Part shown: piece after piece, positions 57,301 to 64,000 of the stretch
Layout of the letters: every line of letters begins with the position of its first letter
Numbering within the stretch: the first letter of the stretch is position 1
Origin: an uncultured Pseudomonadales bacterium
Lineage (GTDB): Bacteria > Pseudomonadota > Gammaproteobacteria > Pseudomonadales > Porticoccaceae
Direction of reading: 5' to 3'
Assembly (NCBI GenBank): GCA_943788445.1
Contig: CALSQH010000003.1
Span: 1 to 64,000 of the forward strand
Length of the DNA stretch: 64,000 nucleotides
Program-made: the position numbers and the translations under genes
The notes under the pieces: model-generated
The model's input: only the letters and a program-made list of their open reading frames with translations
Told to the model about the DNA's origin: nothing
Database searches by the model: none

Positions 57301-57446
57301 CTCTCACTGATGGTCTACTGATCTTTCGATACCTATTTGGTATCAAAGGTGCGCCTCTCACACAACAGGCGATTGGGCAAGATGCAACAAGAACAAAGGC
57401 ACTGGCTATTGAGAGCTACCTTTCCAAGATAGCTCCGGATATCTAA
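51366..57446 (+). CDS. Large modular subtilisin-like serine protease
   Basis: A 2026-residue exported protein (TTG start behind CGGAG, signal peptide IVFLTSAVIIFTATW). Residues about 150-250 hold a propeptide. The S8 protease covers about 295-575 with Asp304 (AVIDTGVDYAHP), His363 (GHGTHVAG) and Ser534 (SGTSMAAP), so it is catalytically complete. Then come a parallel-beta-helix-like region (about 770-880), a C-type-lectin-like domain (about 1020-1205), an FnIII domain (about 1430-1510), acidic TSP3-type calcium repeats (about 1620-1765), a cohesin-like domain (about 1768-1912) and dockerin-like DxDGN repeats (about 1913-2020). It probably degrades extracellular protein while bound to a surface. 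Monocistronic. Confidence 0.88.
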   Translation: MKKTIVFLTSAVIIFTATWHHLSKETGNLEVKKNNPPSLVVDMDLAPLSEKAVKVLPEPNKTGLNKDSNAESAVDDATDYARERSRALQVEAREFNALDATAKLERRKTALSKVISGQPLDVAEDIALQQSWQRERRAEPGYQHQRGRSKININGTAIDVAQPGIIVPNAVMIHLPKGQDQLLAALAQVAGIESIEPVFKGVKAAAEPGKRDLAGWQRVAINAPAERVTSIVNALRSFEGMGSVEPVFERRINAAPVTAANLNDSLIADQWHLDAANVKAAWNHLEANNLPAGGDASVTVAVIDTGVDYAHPDLAANMWVNAGEVPDNGVDDDQNGFVDDLHGADVLSETYNHSGDPKDDNGHGTHVAGIIASTGGNNIGGVGIAYNTKIMAIKAAQYSGVLTSADIAEAIYYAVDNGADIINMSFAGYGRSQVEEDALAIAYSQAVLVAAAGNDGKPNQAACYGAPTYPASYAWVLGVMAHTELPNDKGDYLAGFSNRDCQKDNAIEYELMAPGAQIMSTLPNEGYSAWSGTSMAAPVAAGIAALARTKWPDKGTHSSRFIMGQVSATGGLKQAYTPVGSPTVSYRQADALMALTSTPQPELTYEQHWLFDEVSQSTNNDGDGRIDAGETIELAIVVRNRWGKADNMVATLSTPSGASGADPYVTFVTAAVDYGAVGSFNKDDNGIEYDQGLLVTGARNPFVFSVAADTPNNHVVPFTLTMTASNGMDPADTTSYSFTSSFSLVVQRGRELPSILDGDAIGTNGGNIDTDGVENGIVTLDDSALWIIDKPVLVAQGTTVKVTEGAQLQFWSSLPDDAYILWRNAYLQVEGSLDILGTASNPVTIAPSALFPTRAVHILKGDPTAKIHMSYAQVANLVVGNDGPTEHWDTVNYNLFKRLAPGSIIYGGDRSASGPSDMESNWTPLIPEINGSATGNRFLSLGFEYPDHTENETVHGFMAFKMPENYNMSLLNSSQAYLSGSTSNSVLLKNNQSYNNRNGNRVYLGSEFSSLSTSTDYAVVEPLNYNGKTYAFFYSHEGSDEEKIAAAQAYARSLGGYLMTVSSYDEIDAVNNWMIDTSGLQTAYWEETYPLCVAAYADDHFCRDTLGNSHPLIGLIRQADGSYTWDGGEPSYDWLATQRKWDPAAYAISHGQTPNASDLSWEPKVPIAQLWLHQKYESASSSSWGLWNPNSSLGGINRFIIELPSTLSQADLDAGLNAFKANKTSTSFFNNAILNVWQDLNPRHWGTITAPNGDTSRRWDLEMDISDNFWGGASDALVDIAITDFNDNFNLVAVKYKPTLTVAPATTYPFVVNVELTDGNGAVPDGNKFGSQESIWRVTFNRDMDTSKQPLVTFGAAEPFTDVSIPGDWVDARTWRGAWAFNALTGDGWQNIRVAGAVAANNPWLVTGDDSERFRFEVITSGTEALSLQASGGIDKVSLSWVQDDFELLQGYNLYRSSTIDGQYTRINTSVINKATTAYIDTDVSPGIPQYYYFTVSSDGDESGASNIAVATPSDTIPPVVIHQPVSVVSSGSNLTLRATVTDNIAVTGVNIVLRNAASSSWQTRTMVNTQTSKYSITIEPSAIGGQYLEYYIEGIDSFNTALSGSETSPHKVYVSLPSNSDTDGDGVNNATDDFPYDPNEFNDLDNDGIGDNADEDDDGDSVKDVNDAFPEDASEWQNTDGDDLGNNADSDDDNDGVLDYFDAFPLDARGSSDTDGDGLPNQWETDNGLDPNDGSDGNSDLDLDGFSALEEFTENTSPSVADQKSQIVYYRAEPFIAGVTNIVQVYYRPSDGVSELNGLGVRVHFNSQLINSLTLQNPLLLDIIATDSAPSQDSPNFDNDQSTDSYVTWAAYSPGSWPGTVPIKLFDLAIDFSEDITPEDEISIRFSSTSTHTGYGFSGTPLNANVHQVSLDIDGNGMSDAMTDGVLILRNMFGFSGDSLIKDALSIDAEYTSASEIQTRINGLGLFLDIDGNNRLNPLTDGLLIFRYLFGIKGAPLTQQAIGQDATRTKALAIESYLSKIAPDI

Positions 57447-57466
57447 AAGCTGTAGAATTGTCATAA

Positions 57467-57500
57467 GGCAATGTGGGCAATGTGGGCAATGTGGGCAATG
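57467..57500. repeat. Short tandem repeat, 9-bp unit, nearly four copies
   Basis: GGGCAATGT repeated head to tail just after the subtilase stop codon; the first copy lacks one G and the last lacks its final T. Non-coding in the likely annotation. Confidence 0.8.
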
Positions 57501-57579
57501 AAAATTTAAAACTTGGGTGAGTGGAGCTATGGATAAGCTCACCAATACCGAGGGGCAGAATAAGCCCGAGAAAATAATT

Positions 57580-57611
57580 AATCCCCCGCATACCAATGAG
57601 GGGGATTTTTA
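57580..57611 (+). terminator. Rho-independent terminator after the subtilase gene
   Basis: ATCCCCC and GGGGGAT (7 bp), with a shorter CAT/ATG pairing inside the loop, followed by TTTTTATTTT. Confidence 0.75.
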
Positions 57612-57682
57612 TTTTCACTAATCCCACATCGCTCTATTAAAAACAAACGTACTAACACAAATCACACTACCAGGTTTTATTA

Positions 57683-58051
57683 ATGAAAATTATCCGCTGG
57701 ATATTAGGACGTATTATTTTAGTGCTCGACGCAATCACCTCTCCCAAAGGCATTGTTAGAGATGCCGCCGTGCAACAAGAAATCGACGCGGTTACTGCGA
57801 CTATGTCGATGTACCAATTTAAGACCTGCCCTTTTTGCGTAAAAGTGCGCAGGGAATTTAAACGCCAGTCACTGAATATTGAGCTGCGCGATGCCAAGGA
57901 TGATGCAGAAATCAAAGCTGAGTTGGTTCGAGAAGGGGGACACCACAAAGTGCCCTGTCTAAGAATCGAAAAGCCCGACAATTCCGTCGAGTGGCTTTAC
58001 GAATCCAACGATATTATTGCCTACCTAAAAAACCAGTTTAATCTGGTGTAG
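57683..58051 (+). CDS. Membrane-tethered glutaredoxin
   Basis: A 122-residue protein. An N-terminal hydrophobic segment (IIRWILGRIILVLDAI) is followed by a glutaredoxin domain with MYQFKTCPFCVKVRREF (CPFC redox site, about residues 49-52), a cis-proline loop HHKVPCLRI and YESNDIIAYLK. It reduces disulfides or glutathionylated proteins with glutathione, here probably at the inner membrane. Monocistronic. Confidence 0.88.
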   Translation: MKIIRWILGRIILVLDAITSPKGIVRDAAVQQEIDAVTATMSMYQFKTCPFCVKVRREFKRQSLNIELRDAKDDAEIKAELVREGGHHKVPCLRIEKPDNSVEWLYESNDIIAYLKNQFNLV

Positions 58052-58182
58052 TTTTTTAGTTGCCAGCGTCTAGCCTAAAGGCGCTAGCAATTGATCTTCT
58101 TGTCATTAAGCGCTTATTTGGGGATGCCCCATCGCGCAGGCTGTTGTAGAATCCCCCTTTAACATCTGAATTGGAAGTCACA

Positions 58183-58905
58183 ATGGGCAGAGCCTACCAA
58201 AACCGCAAAGATTCCATGGCGAAAACATCGGACGCCAAAGCACGGGTGTATAGTAAATACGGCCGTGAAATTTATGTTGTCGCCAAATCTGGCGGTCTTG
58301 ACCCGACCGGCAATCTTGCTCTTCGCAGCCTTATTGATCGCGCCAAGAAAGATCAGGTGCCGACGCATGTTATTGATAAGGCGATAGAAAAAGCCAAGGG
58401 CGGCGCTGGTGAGAATTTCGAATTGGCTCGCTATGAAGGCTATGGCCCGGGTAATTGCATGGTGATTATCGAATGTTTGACCGATAACCCAAACCGTACC
58501 TTTGGCGATGTGCGCCTGTGTTTTACCAAAACCAAAACCAAGATTGGCACTCAGGGTTCGGTCAGCCATATGTTCGACCACCTGACTATCCTTAGATTCG
58601 CCGGGCAGGATGAAGAAGCTGTTTTAGACGCGCTGCTGATGGCTGATGTCGATGTTATCGATATTGAGAACGAAGGCGGTATGTTGACGGTTTTTGCATC
58701 GCACACTGAGTCGTTTAAGGCTAAAAATGCGCTTAGCGAGACATTCGGCGAAATTGATTACGAGGTCGATGAGGTTCAGTTTATCGCGCAAAATACTGCA
58801 CCGCTTAGCACTGATGATGACAAAGCAATGTTTGAGCGCTTTATGACTATGATGGAAGATTTGGATGACGTTCAAAATATCTATCACAGCGTGGAAGTTG
58901 ATTGA
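58183..58905 (+). CDS. YebC/PmpR family protein (YeeN-like)
   Basis: A 240-residue protein. [62 protein letters not shown] and GSVSHMFDH cover the three domains of the family; the divergent N-terminus and length place it with E. coli YeeN. YebC proteins bind DNA or act at the ribosome to ease translation of proline stretches. The ATG at 58183 with GGAAG seven bases before is better than the TTG at 58171. Confidence 0.92.
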   Translation: MGRAYQNRKDSMAKTSDAKARVYSKYGREIYVVAKSGGLDPTGNLALRSLIDRAKKDQVPTHVIDKAIEKAKGGAGENFELARYEGYGPGNCMVIIECLTDNPNRTFGDVRLCFTKTKTKIGTQGSVSHMFDHLTILRFAGQDEEAVLDALLMADVDVIDIENEGGMLTVFASHTESFKAKNALSETFGEIDYEVDEVQFIAQNTAPLSTDDDKAMFERFMTMMEDLDDVQNIYHSVEVD

Positions 58906-59044
58906 ACAGTGTTTATGATTGGCTATAGATGATCAGTATTTTATACTCTTTAACAGGCTTGAGGCGATGTAACATCAATGTCATCTTCGCTTGCCACAGT
59001 ATCCAAAAACCCCTTGAAGTCATTTTTTAAAGGAATAAGACCAG

Positions 59045-59875
59045 ATGTCTGAACAAGAAAAAGTATTTGTTGTTGTTGACCCCACCGCGAGTGAACATAT
59101 AGCCCTGCAGCGCGCCATTATTACTGCAAGATTCCGTAAACCATCGCCTATTTTCTACGTGTTTGTTGGTGTCGATAGCGAAAGTGTTGATACGCGCGCC
59201 AGCAATGATGCGCTGTTTAAAAACAGTCAGTGGTTTGAAGATGAGATACACGCCCCGCTGAAAAAAGAAGGCCTGGATTACAAGATTGAGATCTCTTGGT
59301 CTAGTGAGTGGCAGCGTTCGATTCTAAAGTCGGCGAATAGCTTTGGTGCCGATCTTATTTTGCTACCGATTTTGAAAAAGAAGAAGAACGCGCTGCGCTT
59401 CACCTTCAGTGAATCAAAATGGAAAGTTTTAAAGAAAGCCACCTGCCCTGTTATTTTGGTGCGCCCTGGTTCTGCCGAACAGCGCAAGACGATTCTCGCT
59501 GCGGTTAATTTTCAGGCGCTTGGCAAGCATCAACAGCTGCTTAATGCCAACATCCTCGCTCAAGGAAAATGGTTATCTGAAAATTACGGCGCTGAATTCC
59601 ATGTAGTGAATGCCTATATAGACTCTATGCACTACCCTGATCGTGGTAATCTGGCAAAAGAAGCTGGCCTGCCTTCGAAAAATATCCATGTGGTTAAAGG
59701 TTATACCGATGAGGCGGTTGCAGAAACGGCCAAGAAGCTCAATGCTGATCTGGTTATTATGGGTACTCTCGGTCAAACTGGCTTAGTTAAAACCCGTCGA
59801 GGTAATACCGCTGAACGCGTTATATCTGCCCTAGATGTGGATGTAGCAGTGGTCAACACTGAATACGAAAGCTAG
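59045..59875 (+). CDS. Universal stress protein with two Usp domains
   Basis: A 276-residue UspE-like protein with two Usp folds. The first half (KVFVVVDPTASEHIALQRAI) is degenerate in its ATP site. The second ends GTLGQTGLVKTRRGNTAERVI, which fits the G-x2-G-x9-G-(S/T) nucleotide motif. Cytoplasmic stress or adhesion-related signalling roles are typical. A hairpin terminator follows at 59951. Confidence 0.88.
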   Translation: MSEQEKVFVVVDPTASEHIALQRAIITARFRKPSPIFYVFVGVDSESVDTRASNDALFKNSQWFEDEIHAPLKKEGLDYKIEISWSSEWQRSILKSANSFGADLILLPILKKKKNALRFTFSESKWKVLKKATCPVILVRPGSAEQRKTILAAVNFQALGKHQQLLNANILAQGKWLSENYGAEFHVVNAYIDSMHYPDRGNLAKEAGLPSKNIHVVKGYTDEAVAETAKKLNADLVIMGTLGQTGLVKTRRGNTAERVISALDVDVAVVNTEYES

Positions 59876-59950
59876 AAATATCCCGCTTTTAGTCAACAAG
59901 TGCTAGCCGCTCATGTGAATAGATAGCGCTGTAAATATACTGCTGTGTGA

Positions 59951-59978
59951 ATGGAGGGGTTAAAATCCCTCCATTTTT
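59951..59978 (+). terminator. Rho-independent terminator of the universal stress gene
   Basis: ATGGAGGG and CCCTCCAT (8 bp, 8-nt loop) followed by TTTTATTTT. Confidence 0.75.
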
Positions 59979-59981
59979 ATT

Positions 59982-60215
59982 TTAGGTATGGTTGCAAATC
60001 AGTGGTGCTAATAAGAAAAATGCCATTGCTGCGATAATCAGACCGCAGAATAGTCCCCAAAAAAATCCTGCTCGACTGCGCTTTTTGCGCATCGAAGAAG
60101 AGGCGTTAATACGCGCTTCAAACTGCTGCTCAAGACGTTTTATCTCCTCGCAGGCCCAAGGCTCAAGCTCATCTAACGCAGCCCGAGTTTTATCTTCATC
60201 GCTGCAATCAGACAT
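59982..60215 (-). CDS. Small single-span membrane protein overlapping the ECF sigma gene
   Basis: A 77-residue protein. The acidic cytoplasmic part (SDEDKTRAALDELEPWACEEIKRLEQQFEARI) precedes a basic KKRSR and one membrane helix (FFWGLFCGLIIAAMAFFLLAPL). The start codon overlaps the last codons of the sigma gene by 8 bp, implying translational coupling. Topology and position suggest a small anti-sigma factor. There is no HxxxCxxC zinc motif, so it is not a ZAS-type anti-sigma. Function inferred. Confidence 0.65.
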   Translation of the reverse strand: MSDCSDEDKTRAALDELEPWACEEIKRLEQQFEARINASSSMRKKRSRAGFFWGLFCGLIIAAMAFFLLAPLICNHT

Positions 60216-60834
60216 CCATTAAGACAAATTCAGTTAACGCTTTGGCAGTTTGATCCTGCGCGCAATCAATATGGGTTTCCACAACCGACTCAGACACCTC
60301 AAGAAGATGGGCGATATTCGTTTTAGACATGCCCTTAAAGTGGTGCAAGAGAAAAATATAGCGGGTTTTTTCGGGCAACTGTGAAAGGCTTTCTTTTAAT
60401 GACTCTTGCTTTAGCTCATTCAACAAGACTTTGTAGGCAGGACCGTCCTGTCCTGAAAAACTCTGCGGGCTTTCAGGGCCACCATAGTATTGACTGTCCA
60501 TTTTACGTTTACGCAATACATTGAGCGCCAGCCTGACTGCCATACTGAACAGATAACGGCGCAGGTTTCCAACATCTTGGTTGTGTTTGATACGGATCAG
60601 CTTCAGATAGGCATCGTGGGCCAATGCCTCGGCACCCTCTTCATCACCCAGCTTACGGACTAACAGGCGACGTAATTCATCAGAGGTGTCCTGATAGAGC
60701 TGTGTAATCTCAGCATTTGTTACGCCTGCGCCAGCCGCGGTCATTTCCAAAATAAGCCTCTTCAACTCTAGATTTTCATGCTCTGAATTTACATGCTCTA
60801 GGTTTTCAGTTTTGTCTTGTGGTTTATGACTCAC
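60208..60834 (-). CDS. ECF-like RNA polymerase sigma factor
   Basis: A 208-residue protein. Region 2 is LRRLLVRKLGDEEGAEALAHDAYLKL followed by LFSMAVRLALNVLRKRKMD; region 4 is LPEKTRYIFLLHHFKGMSKTNIAHLLEVSESVVETHI. An N-terminal extension of about 40 residues is acidic (NLEHVNSEHENLELKRL). It resembles FecI/RpoE-type regulators but no receptor or FecR is adjacent; the only partner is the overlapping small membrane protein. Regulon unknown. Confidence 0.85.
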   Translation of the reverse strand: MSHKPQDKTENLEHVNSEHENLELKRLILEMTAAGAGVTNAEITQLYQDTSDELRRLLVRKLGDEEGAEALAHDAYLKLIRIKHNQDVGNLRRYLFSMAVRLALNVLRKRKMDSQYYGGPESPQSFSGQDGPAYKVLLNELKQESLKESLSQLPEKTRYIFLLHHFKGMSKTNIAHLLEVSESVVETHIDCAQDQTAKALTEFVLMDV

Positions 60835-61073
60835 CTTGTCTCCTGTACATCCAGTGTCTAACGCTCATCCTGTCGTTAGTCGTTGCCCCGAGAATCCCTG
60901 TTCCGGACAACCGAGCCGCGGTGGCTTTAACTTTCGCGAGTCGGCATACCTTATAAGACTCTGAACAGCTGTTTATCCCTACCTGCTCTGGAAAATATTT
61001 TTAACTATTGCAGGCTTAGTGGCAGATCAGTGAACCAATCACTGACTGGAAAATCTGGTCTATTATTAAGCCT

Positions 61074-62342
61074 ATGCAATCACCAGAACCGCCAACAACT
61101 TCCCCTAGCAATCAGGGCCCTCAGCTTAAACGGGTATTAAATCTCCCGCTGATCACCCTCTATGGGCTCGGAACGACCATTGGTGGCGGCATCTATGTAC
61201 TGGTTGGAAAGGTCGCCGAGCGCGCAGGCATGATGGCGCCGCTGTCATTTATGGTCGCGGCACTGCTATCGGCATTTACGGCTTTGACCTTTGCTGAGCT
61301 ATCCAGTCGCTACCCGAAGAGTGCGGGTGAAGCGGTCTATGTTCAGCAGGCTTTCAATTACAAACAACTGGCTGTATTTATCGGTATTTTGGTTATTCTC
61401 AATGGCTGTGTTTCCGCCGCTGCCCTAGCCAATGGTTTTGTCGGCTATCTTCAAACCTTTATACCCATTCCAGATTGGGCCGCGATTGTGCTGATTAGTA
61501 TCGCCTTAGGTCTCCTTGCCGCTTGGGGTATAGGTCAATCGGTGATGGCTGCAGCTATTATTACGCTTGTCGAAGTGGGCGGTCTGATGGTGATTATCTG
61601 GGTTGCGCGAGATGAATTTTCTACCATTCCTTTGCGCAGCCATGAACTTATGCCGGGGTTCGATGGGGTAGTCTGGCTGGGAATCTTAAGTGGGTCTTTC
61701 TTGGCGTTTTATGCCTTTATTGGCTTTGAGGATATGGTCAATGTTGCCGAAGAGATCAAGGATGTTGAAAATACCTTACCGCGGGCAATTATTATCACGC
61801 TAGTACTGACTACCCTGATCTACTTTTTGGTCACACTGGTGGCAGTGCTGAGTATCCCTCCAGCGGAACTGGGCCAACAAAAGGCTCCTCTCAGTTATAT
61901 CTATGAGATAAAGTCTGGCGCCGATCCAGCAGTGATTAGCCTGATCAGTATCTTCGCTATTCTGAATGGCGGCTTAATTCAGATAATTATGGCGTCACGA
62001 GTTTTGTACGGCATGAGTCGCCAGTCCCTGGCACCAAAAGCACTACGGTTTATGGCGGATATCAATCCGCGCACCCAGACACCGATAAAAGCCACGGCCT
62101 CTGTGATCGTTTTGGTTTGTGTTTTGGCGCTGAGCTTTGCAATTGAGAGCTTGGCGGAAACGACGTCGCTGATGATTTTGATTATTGCCACGCTGGTCAA
62201 TGCGTCACTCTTGCGAATAAAGCTCAATGAGGATAATCAGGAAAAAGTTACCCGGATAAATCTGCCTCTTTGGGTTCCCGCCTGTGGTTTGCTGGTAAGT
62301 TTTAGCTTTGCTCTGATGATTGCAGTGGATCTGCTCAAATAG
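61074..62342 (+). CDS. APC-family amino acid permease
   Basis: A 422-residue inner-membrane protein with about eleven helices. LPLITLYGLGTTIGGGIYVLVG is the conserved helix-1 substrate loop (GxGxxIGGGI). FAELSSRYPKSAGEAVYVQQAF and FLAFYAFIGFEDMVNVAEE are typical of APC carriers (YhdG/cationic-type subgroup). Substrate not assignable. Monocistronic, convergent with gloB. Confidence 0.9.
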   Translation: MQSPEPPTTSPSNQGPQLKRVLNLPLITLYGLGTTIGGGIYVLVGKVAERAGMMAPLSFMVAALLSAFTALTFAELSSRYPKSAGEAVYVQQAFNYKQLAVFIGILVILNGCVSAAALANGFVGYLQTFIPIPDWAAIVLISIALGLLAAWGIGQSVMAAAIITLVEVGGLMVIIWVARDEFSTIPLRSHELMPGFDGVVWLGILSGSFLAFYAFIGFEDMVNVAEEIKDVENTLPRAIIITLVLTTLIYFLVTLVAVLSIPPAELGQQKAPLSYIYEIKSGADPAVISLISIFAILNGGLIQIIMASRVLYGMSRQSLAPKALRFMADINPRTQTPIKATASVIVLVCVLALSFAIESLAETTSLMILIIATLVNASLLRIKLNEDNQEKVTRINLPLWVPACGLLVSFSFALMIAVDLLK

Positions 62343-62384
62343 CCTTTTGAGCAAATAGTCTTTTAAGTAAACAGCCTATTTTAG

Positions 62385-63161
62385 TTACCAATTGTCACGC
62401 AGTGATCGCAGGGCTATAAACACCTGCTGGTCGGTCGCTGTCAGACAATCGAGACGCTCTCGGATATCTGCACTATCAAGCCGGAAAAAGCTGTTAAACA
62501 GCCTCTCATCGCCAATACAGGTAATGATAGGCTCAACGGTAGGGTCTGATTCAACAGCGCGTTTAAGCCAAGTTTGGGCATTTACATTGCCCGGTTCTAG
62601 GCTTAGCGTAAAGCGTAAATTATTTTCCAGATACTCATGTCCGGGATATACCAGCACTTCATCCGGCAAACGGTGAAACTGCTCAGAGATAGTTTGATAA
62701 AGCGCTTGAGCATCGCCACTGCGGCAGTGGCCAACCCCTGCGCTAAATAATGTATCACCGGTAAATACTGCTTTTATCTGAGACTGCTCTAACAGCAAAA
62801 AGCACAGGTGGGCGAAGGTATGACCTGGGGTGTCCAACACCTGTAATTCCATGTCAGTATCCAGAGCAATTCGCTCACCGGCAACCAGTGTCCGACTAAG
62901 GCCGGGGATCTTTCCCCAACCATTTTCATGAGCCCATACTTCGCAGCCATGTTGAGCGACTAACGCTGGATTCCCCTGAATATGATCCCAGTGTTCGTGG
63001 GTATTGATAATCGCTTTGAGGCTGAGCTGGTTTTCACTGAGCAGCTTATTAACCACAGCTTCGTCCCAGGGGTCGATCGCAATGGCGCTGCGATTTTCCA
63101 GCTCGATTAGGTAGGTAAAGTTACGCAGTTCACTGGCGGTGTAGACTTGGTGGATTTTCAT
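62385..63161 (-). CDS. gloB: Hydroxyacylglutathione hydrolase (glyoxalase II)
   Basis: A 258-residue metallo-beta-lactamase-fold hydrolase. THEHWDH (residues 54-60) is the HxHxDH metal motif, DTPGHTFAHL and FTGDTLFSAGVGHCRSGDA follow, and YPGHEYLENNLRF supplies the substrate site. The C-terminal glutathione-binding domain is present, so the length is normal. It hydrolyses S-lactoylglutathione to D-lactate and glutathione. Confidence 0.93.
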   Translation of the reverse strand: MKIHQVYTASELRNFTYLIELENRSAIAIDPWDEAVVNKLLSENQLSLKAIINTHEHWDHIQGNPALVAQHGCEVWAHENGWGKIPGLSRTLVAGERIALDTDMELQVLDTPGHTFAHLCFLLLEQSQIKAVFTGDTLFSAGVGHCRSGDAQALYQTISEQFHRLPDEVLVYPGHEYLENNLRFTLSLEPGNVNAQTWLKRAVESDPTVEPIITCIGDERLFNSFFRLDSADIRERLDCLTATDQQVFIALRSLRDNW

Positions 63162-63438
63162 GCAGGCCTCTTTATCAAGGGTTTTTTAGCACTAGTCTTT
63201 TTAGTGCTGATGAGACACAAAATAATAGTCGTTTGAAGAACAATAACTATTCAATGGTTTTAATACCAATCAATTATCAAAAGTATTGGCTAAGATCCGA
63301 AACTCTAAGAACTGGTCAGTTTTCATGTTGTAAGGGTTTTTTTAATCTATCTTAATAACTACTAACTACGCTTGGACGTAACAACACGAATCATTTCACT
63401 AAATCACACAATACGTGTCGGTAAATAATTTAGGCGTC

Positions 63439-63783
63439 ATGGATAATGACTCTATGAATTTAAAAGAAAAAATAGGGGAAAGACTTCGGGAGCAACGGAC
63501 TAATTTAGGCCTATCGCTCAAGGAGTTATCTGACGCATCCGGTGGCTTATACTCACCATCAAGGATTGGTAATTACGAGCAAGGCATCCGTATGTTACCG
63601 CTAGAAGTAGCTAACAACTTATCCAAACCGCTGAAGTGTTCTGCGCCGTTCCTGTTATGCTACGATGAAAATGAAACCATCGCGAGCATGTCACCGGCTC
63701 AAATTGAGTTACTTAGAGCCTATATGCAAGCTCCAGCGACTCTTCAGGAAGGGGTTCGACGCCTCTTAAATTTGAAAGACTAG
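63439..63783 (+). CDS. XRE-family (helix-turn-helix) transcriptional regulator
   Basis: About 114 residues. GERLREQRTNLGLSLKELSDASG and SPSRIGNYEQGIRML form a Cro/C1-type HTH with an insertion between helices 3 and 4, a form seen in phage-like and stress regulators. The C-terminal part (MSPAQIELLRAYMQAP; LQEGVRRLLNL) is helical. ATG 63439 with AGG upstream is preferred over GTG 63415. Target unknown. Confidence 0.85.
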   Translation: MDNDSMNLKEKIGERLREQRTNLGLSLKELSDASGGLYSPSRIGNYEQGIRMLPLEVANNLSKPLKCSAPFLLCYDENETIASMSPAQIELLRAYMQAPATLQEGVRRLLNLKD

Positions 63784-64000
63784 TCAAAGTTCGAGTTATT
63801 TTATTACAGGTCTCGTCAGATGTTTCAGCTATGGCGACAATGACTTCGAGGGATTCGCTATTTGCGCTTTCACCATTAATCGCCTCTAAATTCATTTTCC
63901 AATCTACTCCGTATTTAATCGCTTATTTATACCGATTCAGACCTGAGTAGTCAAATATTACAACCGTATATAACGTCTTATGGGTATATGAGTTTAAGCG

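Noticed and set aside
63713..63895. A 60-codon minus-strand ORF at the right end
   Set aside because: It overlaps the XRE gene 3' end, has no well-spaced RBS and no recognisable pattern.
1..64000. CRISPR arrays, IS elements or an intact prophage
   Set aside because: No regularly spaced repeats, transposase, integrase or phage structural genes were seen; the Lar-like gene alone is not enough to call a prophage.

Overview
The window looks like chromosomal DNA of a marine gammaproteobacterium, most likely of the Cellvibrionales / SAR92 / Porticoccaceae-Spongiibacteraceae type. This is inferred from the gene content: large TonB-dependent receptors, a TPR sulfotransferase beside one of them, FecI/FecR regulation, a sulfatase, Sat-CysC, a DASS-type transporter, and E. 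coli-like phosphomannomutase, GltX, YebC-like and GloB proteins. It contains about 45 genes, two tRNAs, no rRNA, no CRISPR array, and no recognisable transposase or integrase.

Layout. 1-6.2 kb: 5' end of manB, a DASS/SLC13 transporter whose start codon lies in a perfect hairpin, an HTTM-DCC membrane protein, a ComEA-like protein, tRNA-Leu(CAG) with a near-consensus promoter, and a DMT transporter. 6.3-12.7 kb: a short-chain dehydrogenase divergent from an operon-like run of sulfatase, two GST-fold proteins, an enoyl-CoA hydratase-like protein and a second SDR. 12.8-16.6 kb: an exported helical protein, then cysC-sat (PAPS synthesis) divergent from a LysR regulator. 16.7-17.1 kb: a frameshifted gene with two Lar-type zinc ribbons.

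17.2-32.4 kb: a continuous minus-strand locus. It holds a FecI-type sigma factor, FecR, an STN-TonB receptor, an MFS carrier, an intact serine hydrolase, an S9 peptidase-like protein, a duplicated alpha/beta-barrel protein, a second serine-hydrolase-like protein, an amidohydrolase and D-serine dehydratase. It reads as a self-inducing import and degradation pathway for an unknown peptide- or ester-like compound that may yield D-serine. Two of its 'enzymes' have lost their catalytic residues (S9 protein: Ser to His and His to Trp; S12 protein: SxxK to GTTA). 32.6-33.9 kb: a LapG-like protein without its catalytic Cys faces a LapD-like protein that stops after its second membrane helix, a degenerate or rewired Lap module. 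gltX and tRNA-Ala(GGC) follow.

35.7-43.8 kb: a cassette downstream of tRNA-Ala, bounded by imperfect direct repeats that each form a hairpin. It holds two related small membrane proteins at its ends, two DyP-companion-like proteins, a DyP peroxidase, a patatin lipase, a divergent cytochrome P450 and a FadL-type porin. The best reading is a fatty-acid/oxylipin oxidation module in which P450 and DyP may both use peroxide. 43.9-51.1 kb: MarR, a frameshifted BCCT transporter, a second TonB receptor and a TPR sulfotransferase that could use PAPS from cysC-sat. 51.4-57.4 kb: a 2026-residue modular subtilase. 57.7-64 kb: membrane-tethered glutaredoxin, YebC family protein, universal stress protein, an ECF sigma factor overlapping a small membrane protein, an amino acid permease, GloB and an XRE regulator.

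All family calls come from reading motifs in the sequence. No database search was run.
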